From: Ruminococcus flavefaciens
GTDB lineage: Bacteria > Bacillota > Clostridia > Oscillospirales > Ruminococcaceae
Direction of reading: 5' to 3'
Length of the DNA: 64,000 nucleotides
NCBI RefSeq assembly: GCF_900116855.1
Contig: NZ_UETD01000008.1
Span: 1 to 64,000, forward strand
Part shown: piece by piece, positions 59,420-64,000 of the stretch
Layout of the letters: every line of letters starts with the position of its first letter
Position numbering within the stretch: the first letter of the stretch is position 1
Position numbers and translations under genes: made by a program
Notes under the pieces: model-generated
Seen by the model: the letters and a program-made list of their open reading frames with translations, nothing else
Databases searched by the model: none
Told to the model about the DNA's origin: nothing

Positions 59420-59585
59420 GAAACTTTGTATACTTTTTTTCGCCAACAAAATCGAGATTTGCCTGTATTTCGACCTTTGGAGGGGGCTGAATTCGCACTT
59501 TTAAGAGTTCAAATCCAGCCAGAGACCTAAAATGCCCCAATGTCATCTATGAAAATCGAAGTGAATTTTTCGAGATTTAGGTAGT

Positions 59586-59613
59586 AAAAAAGCCCGATAT
59601 TTCAGGCTTTTTT
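59586..59613. terminator. Bidirectional terminator-like hairpin
   Basis: AAAAAAGCC (59586-59594) pairs with GGCTTTTTT (59605-59613) around a 10-nt loop, giving T runs on either strand. It lies 4 bp from a second, longer inverted repeat. Confidence 0.65.
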
Positions 59614-59617
59614 GGGC

Positions 59618-59672
59618 ATGTCATCAATTTTGTTATGCCAATTATGTCTGAGCATAACAAAATTGATGACAT
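59618..59672. repeat. 21-bp perfect inverted repeat
   Basis: ATGTCATCAATTTTGTTATGC (59618-59638, first arm, 21 bp) is exactly repeated in reverse complement at 59652-59672, with a 13-bp spacer. The arms are not followed by T runs. They may be ends of a small mobile element, a recombinase site or an operator. No function is assigned. Confidence 0.7.
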
Positions 59673-59778
59673 TCATTTATCCACGAAATATTATAATACG
59701 AATAATCGTTTCATTTGAAATATACTGAGTCTTTTTTATCATCGTTGTTTCGCGCTGCTAACAAAAGATATGTTTTTA

Positions 59779-60883
59779 TTAAGTAATTGTAACGAGTGAT
59801 ATATTATCCGTGTCAGGATGATATTTCAGACCTATCGTAGTTCTGCGTATATTACCATTTACTGTTGGCAATTCAATACATACATCAAACATCAGATCAC
59901 CATATTCGTTTCTATTGATGTTGTAAATATAGTTACCACAGCTTTTTTTGAATACCATTTCGGAAAAATTTCTTTTTTTTCTGATAGTCAAATCCAATCG
60001 TATGCAGTATTTTACCTTTCCCTTTTTCTTCGTCGTTGATATATCCCCATTTTCCTTCGGGGATATCCAATGCAAGTTTTTCCATGCTGTCAAATCGCGG
60101 AAACAGAGCATTGAAAGAAAAGCTAACATCTTCAGGATCAGGCAAAATAGTTTCAATTTTGTAACTAAGGAAAGTCCCATAATAATCTTCATTAATGCTC
60201 TTTAGCCTGAAACCATTTTCTTCAAAATGATATCCTTTTTGATTTATGTTTGTATTATCATCAAGATCTGAAGGATGTGAGCAAATAACAGTATTCTTAT
60301 TTTTTACACAAAGATCTGATAGGATGTAGGAAAGATATGATTTGAATTTTGAATCTGTTCTCAGAAATGCATAGCCTGTAAAAGCCTTATACTCCTTCAA
60401 TCCTCCTATAATAGATGACAGCTGTCCGTCAGTAATACTATTTATGTAAACTATAAAGTACTGATTACTGTACCTGAATATAGTTTCGTTGACAAGTTCA
60501 ATTGATTCTTTCAGGTTTTGAAAAAGCATTTTTTGAGAATCCTTTACTTCACCCAATATATCAATATAATCACCGATCAATACACTATAAGTACTATCTT
60601 TATCCATAAGCGGAAGCAGCTTATCAAATACTTCATTTCCATAAAAATCTTCTTTTATTTGCATGGTATCAAATACAAGGCATACTTCATTATTTTCTTT
60701 TTTCTGATTTGGAATCAGAGCGCGTTTAAGCTCTGAATAATTTATGCCTTTCTTTTGAAGTTTGTCTAAGAGTTTAGAATGTTCATTGTTTATCATTCTA
60801 TAAACTTCTTCGTCTGAAAGCTTAAAGACAGATTTTATAACCGGAAACATAACGTTTGTAGCAGTATTAATCGTATATATCAT
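59779..60883 (-). pseudogene. Unknown gene partnered with a nuclease-like gene, frameshifted at an A8 tract
   Basis: The upstream frame (60883 to 59933) gives 316 residues ending KKKKFFRNGIQKKLW. The downstream part continues in another frame (to 59779) with FSEMVFKKSCGNYIYNINRNEYGDLMFDVCIELPTVNGNIRRTTIGLKYHPDTDNISLVTIT. Both meet at a run of eight A on the coding strand (59973-59980); seven A would restore one 367-residue protein. No family is recognised. It has no membrane helix or signal peptide. It lies 32 bp after the PD-(D/E)XK gene in the same operon. It may be a pseudogene, or the frame may be restored by transcript slippage on the A tract. Confidence 0.6.
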
Positions 60884-60915
60884 TTTTCTCCTTTATCCAA
60901 AACAGGTTTTTATTA

Positions 60916-61473
60916 TCATATTTTATTATCAAAGTATGATCTCTCATTAACTCCACTGTAATAATCGCCGTTTTTGAACACAGTTACCAGCGGCTTATCT
61001 TTGTTGATAACGATAAACAAGCCGTATCTATATTTATAAGCGCCTATTTGCTTAGTTATTTCTTTAAGCTCATTTATATCCTCTTTTACTTCATGCTCAT
61101 TATTTACATTCCAGTAAGTTTTGAACTCCATTACTAAGAGATTATCTTTAGTACCACGCTTATGCAATATTAAATCAGGTATTTTAAGATCTCCGTTAAC
61201 ACGCTTAGAAATGCTACCGTCTCTGTTATACTCAACATCGACTACATAATAACTGTAAGGTCTAAGATGTTCAAGAAAAGTCTGGAAATAGTAACCAAAT
61301 CTGAATACGATAGCTCTTTCGTCAACATGGCTGCCAACTCCATTGTCTATAAGATAATTATCATTGCCATACAAGCACTCAAAAGCATAGATAATTCCTC
61401 TTTTCAGTTCGTAATCACATGACAGCATTTTGAATTCGTTATCTTTTATCCGAAGATTTTTGAAAGTATCCAT
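60916..61473 (-). CDS. PD-(D/E)XK nuclease-like protein
   Basis: A 185-residue protein with the core of a PD-(D/E)XK fold: helix with E52, PD at 99-100 (KIPDLILHKRG) and E116-x-K118 in LLVMEFKTYW, then a helix and ITKQIGAYKYRYGLFIVI. The spacing fits restriction-endonuclease-like nucleases. It has its own promoter and a GGAGG ribosome site, and is followed by the frameshifted unknown gene. A defence or mobile-element role is plausible from fold and surroundings. Substrate unknown. Confidence 0.68.
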   Translation of the reverse strand: MDTFKNLRIKDNEFKMLSCDYELKRGIIYAFECLYGNDNYLIDNGVGSHVDERAIVFRFGYYFQTFLEHLRPYSYYVVDVEYNRDGSISKRVNGDLKIPDLILHKRGTKDNLLVMEFKTYWNVNNEHEVKEDINELKEITKQIGAYKYRYGLFIVINKDKPLVTVFKNGDYYSGVNERSYFDNKI

Positions 61474-61496
61474 ACCCCTGCCCTCCTATATCATGC

Positions 61497-61525
61497 ATTA
61501 TAACATACTATCCGATTTATTGCAA
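61497..61525 (-). promoter_or_regulatory. Promoter of the nuclease-like operon
   Basis: On the minus strand TTGCAA (61520-61525) and TATAAT (61497-61502) are spaced by 17 bp, about 25 bp upstream of the ATG of the PD-(D/E)XK gene. Confidence 0.75.
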
Positions 61526-61599
61526 TATTGATTTTCCGATATGAATGTGTTATCCTAATGATATGTTTTAATGCTAATTCAAAGAAATGAGGTTTATAG

Positions 61600-62727
61600 A
61601 TGAGTAAATATACGGAAAAAGATAAAAATGAAGTTATTATACGCTACGAATCAGGTCAAACAATAGCACTGATCTCAAAAGAGACAGGAATTTCACGAGG
61701 CACCATCTATTCATGGCTGAATCAGAGTAAGAAAGAAAAACTCAAGCCGATAAATATGCACACTTTCAATCTGATGAAGCAAAAATGTGAAAGACTAACT
61801 CAAATGGTAGAAATATTGAAAACCGCTCCATGCACAGTAAACTCTCCACGAATCGAAAAATATGAAGCTATCAAAGAGCTTTCATCTAAGTACAGCGTTT
61901 CATTACTATGTGAATCATTTGATGTTCCTAAAGGCAGCTACTTCAATTATCTGCTCAGGAACAAAAACGGAAACACCTTGGCAGCACAGAAAAGAGAAGA
62001 ACTCAAGCCGATAATAGAGACGATATTCCATAACAACAATGAAATATTCGGCTCCGGTAAGATACACGCCATTCTAAAAGACCGCGGATACAAAGTCTCT
62101 AAAGAAACAGTTGCAGATATAATGCATGAAAATGGACTTTTTCCTATCCGAACAAGTTCAAAAAAGCTTTACCTTAAAGAACAGGCAAAGAAAAAGAATC
62201 TGCTCAACAGACAATTCAATGTAAACCGTCCAAACGAAGTATGGGTCGGCGATGTGACATATTACAATTTTAAGGAAAAGAATTATTATATCTGTGTGAT
62301 TCTTGATCTATTTTCAAGAAAGATCATCAGTTGCAGAGTGTCTCTGCATAACAGCACCCAACTCATTTCATCAGCTTTTAAAGCCGCATACGCATCAAGA
62401 AACACTGACAAGCCGCTCATATTTCACAGCGATCAAGGTGCGAATTACACATCAAAAACATATCAGAAATTGCTCAGAGACTACAATGTGGAGCAATCAT
62501 TTTCAAAAGCAGGCGTTCCATATGATAATTCAGTAGTTGAATCATTTTTCAAAAATATGAAAGCAGAAGAACTATATCGCACAAGATACCATTCTGAATT
62601 TGAATTCCGGAAAGCTGTCGATAAATATATCGAATTCTATAATACAAAGCGGCCTCATAACTATCTTAATAACAAAACTCCTGATGAGGCAGAAAACAAT
62701 TATTACCAAAGGCATCAGTCTGACTGA
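61600..62727 (+). mobile_element. IS3-family transposase (single fused ORF)
   Basis: A 375-residue transposase. An N-terminal helix-turn-helix (ISKETGISRGTIYSWL, about 25-40) and leucine-rich helix are fused in one frame to the catalytic part: the HTH_21-like IHAILKDRGYKVSKETVADIM and an rve domain with D218, D278 and E314. The D278-E314 spacing is exactly 35, the DD35E signature. Most IS3 elements make this protein by frameshift between two ORFs; here it is continuous. Terminal repeats are not clear; TGTGTT near 61546 and AACACA near 62784 are weak candidates. The open frame is intact. Confidence 0.9.
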
Positions 62728-62901
62728 ACATTTAAACTAAATATAGCATTATACAGCCTTATACAATAGTTTTTACACAACACAACAGGTTCGCAAAAGA
62801 ATCGTTTCAGCGTTTTGATTTCCAACTTTAGTGTTTTCGCAATATCTGTTCATTTTGAGAAACATAAAAAGCGGCTATTTATAGCTGCTTATAAAGCATT
62901 A

Positions 62902-62941
62902 AGGCTTCAAATCTCACACTAATGGTTCAGATTTGAAGCCT
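62902..62941. terminator. Hairpin between the transposase and the tRNA fragment
   Basis: AGGCTTCAAATCT (62902-62914) pairs perfectly with AGATTTGAAGCCT (62929-62941), 13 bp with a 14-nt loop. The following plus-strand sequence is only moderately T-rich (CTTTC). It may end transcription from either side. The stretch 62728-62901 has no gene. Confidence 0.6.
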
Positions 62942-62949
62942 CTTTCATA

Positions 62950-62995
62950 TGGTTGCGGCGGCTGGATTTGAACCAACGACCTTCGGGTTATGAGC
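62950..62995 (-). tRNA. 3' fragment of tRNA-Met (CAT), probable attachment site
   Basis: On the minus strand this 46-nt piece starts at the anticodon loop (CTCATAA), continues through the variable region and the T arm (GTTGG-TTCAAAT-CCAGC), then a 7-nt acceptor strand (CGCCGCA), a discriminator A and an encoded CCA. The 5' half of the tRNA is absent. Such 3' tRNA pieces are typical duplicated attachment sites left by tyrosine-integrase elements. It cannot be a working tRNA. Confidence 0.8.
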
Positions 62996-63441
62996 TTCCT
63001 ATTTTATGTTTTACCGAGAATCACCGAGTATCATATAATGCGTAAAATAGACATTTCTCATATATACTCAATGAAGCACCGCGAAGTGTTTTTGTCGCTG
63101 GTTGCTGCACGCGTTGCTGCACAACACTGAAATAACATTGTCTTGAAAACAAGGGAGCAATATTGTTTTAATAATCAAAATCCAATCCGGATTATATTTC
63201 TCTACAGCAATTATATCATTCAAAAGCAACATCGTCCTATCCAATAAGTTGTAACGTTATCATATCACATTTAACACCTTTTGTCAAGGCATTAATCGTA
63301 TTAAACTGTATCTAAAATATTACCTTCCAACCTCCGTAAAAGAGGCTTATTATTTGTACAATATTGCTTTACAAATGTTAGAAACGCAATTTATCATATT
63401 TCTCGTTAACATAATATAAGTTCAAAAATATCAAACATTCT
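62996..63441. other. Non-coding stretch beside the tRNA fragment, with a 10-bp direct repeat
   Basis: No gene with a start and ribosome site is visible. GTTGCTGCAC occurs twice, at 63101-63110 and 63113-63122, a 12-bp period. Its nearness to the tRNA fragment makes an integrase arm-type binding site possible. The rest is AT-rich. Confidence 0.5.
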
Positions 63442-64000
63442 TTAATAATTTTTTTCATCAACAAATATCATCTTATCAGGATCAATTTCAAAGCTTTCTG
63501 GAAATTTCGTTTTAGAATTGTAACGTGTATTCTCAAATATAGCGCCTTCAAGGTCAGCATTACTAAGATTAGTACCACTAAGATTAGTACCACTAAGATT
63601 AGCAAAACTCAAATCAACACTGTTAAGATTAGCTTGGCTAAGATCAGCATCACTAAGATTAACAAAGCTAAGATTATCTTCACTAAGATTAACAAAGCTA
63701 AGATTAGTATCACTAAGATTAACAAAGCTAAGATTAGCATTGATAAGACAAGCTTTGATAAGATTAGCACCTCTAAGATTAGCACCGCTTAGATTAGCAC
63801 CGCTTAGATTAGCATCACTAAGATTAACAAAGCTAAGATTAGCTTTGATAAGATTAGCATTACAAAGATTTGCATCACTAAGATTTGCATATCTAAGATC
63901 AGCATTGATAAGATTAGCTATGCTACAATCAGCATTACTAAGGTCAGCATTACTAAGATTAGTAACACTAAGATTAGCACCGCTAAGATTTGCTTTGCTA
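63442..64000 (-). CDS. Pentapeptide-repeat protein, start beyond the right edge
   Basis: The minus-strand frame is open from the right edge to a TAA at 63442-63444 and encodes at least 185 residues. About 29 tandem five-residue units of the A(D/N)LSx type (SGANL, SVTNL, SNADL) form a right-handed quadrilateral beta-helix. A short end follows: FENTRYNSKTKFPESFEIDPDKMIFVDEKNY. Some members mimic DNA and protect gyrase, many have no known function. The DNA repeats (about 15 bp) could allow length change by slippage. Confidence 0.88.
   Translation of the reverse strand, partial: SKANLSGANLSVTNLSNADLSNADCSIANLINADLRYANLSDANLCNANLIKANLSFVNLSDANLSGANLSGANLRGANLIKACLINANLSFVNLSDTNLSFVNLSEDNLSFVNLSDADLSQANLNSVDLSFANLSGTNLSGTNLSNADLEGAIFENTRYNSKTKFPESFEIDPDKMIFVDEKNY

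Noticed and set aside
59933-60192. Programmed -1 ribosomal frameshift at the A8 tract
   Set aside because: A -1 shift leads to a third frame that does not continue the protein; +1 or loss of one A is needed.
61474-62790. Exact IS3 ends and target duplication
   Set aside because: Only weak TGTGTT/AACACA candidates were seen and no clear direct repeats, so the element is reported by its transposase alone.
62996-63440. A tyrosine-integrase gene next to the tRNA fragment
   Set aside because: A short minus-strand frame reads VQQRVQQPATKTL but has no start, no catalytic motifs and ends after about 34 codons; likely binding-site DNA.

Overview
The window looks like chromosomal DNA of a low-to-mid GC anaerobic Bacillota, most likely a Clostridia member of the Ruminococcus type. 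This is inferred from gene style, strong AGGAGG-type ribosome sites, TTGACA/TATAAT promoters and gene families; nothing in the window proves the genus. Almost everything is on the minus strand, so operons read from right to left.

Region 1 (1-8273): a complete type I-C CRISPR-Cas locus in the canonical order cas3-cas5-cas8c-cas7-cas4-cas1-cas2. A leader follows, then the leader-proximal repeat of an array that runs off the left edge. Region 2 (8274-10104): a divergent SLC13/ArsB-type permease with a clean promoter and a long bidirectional terminator.

Region 3 (10105-40960) is the main find: an unbroken minus-strand operon of 18 genes (about 30.5 kb) for a hybrid NRPS-PKS product. In transcription order it encodes a MacB/FtsX-type ABC transporter (ATPase, permease), a crotonyl-CoA carboxylase/reductase homologue, a KS-AT-MT-ACP polyketide synthase, a free ACP, a cytosolic BspA-type leucine-rich protein, an A-PCP didomain, a Glu/Leu/Phe/Val dehydrogenase-like protein, a second ABC transporter, a membrane-anchored extracytoplasmic protein, an iron-sulfur FrhB/pyruvyltransferase-like fusion, an aryl-acid AMP ligase, an ArCP-Cy-A-PCP NRPS with a cysteine-like code, a SagB/McbC-type oxidase, a type II thioesterase, a Cy-A-PCP-C NRPS and a hexapeptide acyltransferase. 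The logic recalls aryl-thiazoline metallophores (yersiniabactin, pyochelin) combined with an alkylmalonyl-type PKS extender. However, key specificity residues of the aryl ligase are atypical, the first Cy domain has lost the first Asp of its DxxxxD motif, no aryl-acid biosynthesis gene is present and no chain-terminating thioesterase domain is visible.

Region 4 (41016-43118): truncated gene remnants, an MFS transporter and a small membrane protein on the plus strand. Region 5 (43130-51550): two TetR-controlled ABC modules, one a heterodimeric exporter-fold pair and one an FtsX-type pair, each TetR gene preceded by a clear palindromic operator. Region 6 (51599-58274): a minus-strand operon of membrane proteins (three related), a His-tailed EamA transporter, two alpha/beta hydrolases and two methyltransferases, one of them truncated. 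Its promoter shares a 13-bp core and a TTAG-N6-CTAA element with the NRPS-PKS promoter, which suggests shared control.

Region 7 (58284-64000): accessory DNA with gene fragments, strong inverted repeats, a two-gene unit of a PD-(D/E)XK nuclease-like protein plus a frameshifted partner, an IS3-family transposase, a 3' tRNA-Met fragment that looks like an integration site, and a pentapeptide-repeat gene running off the right edge.
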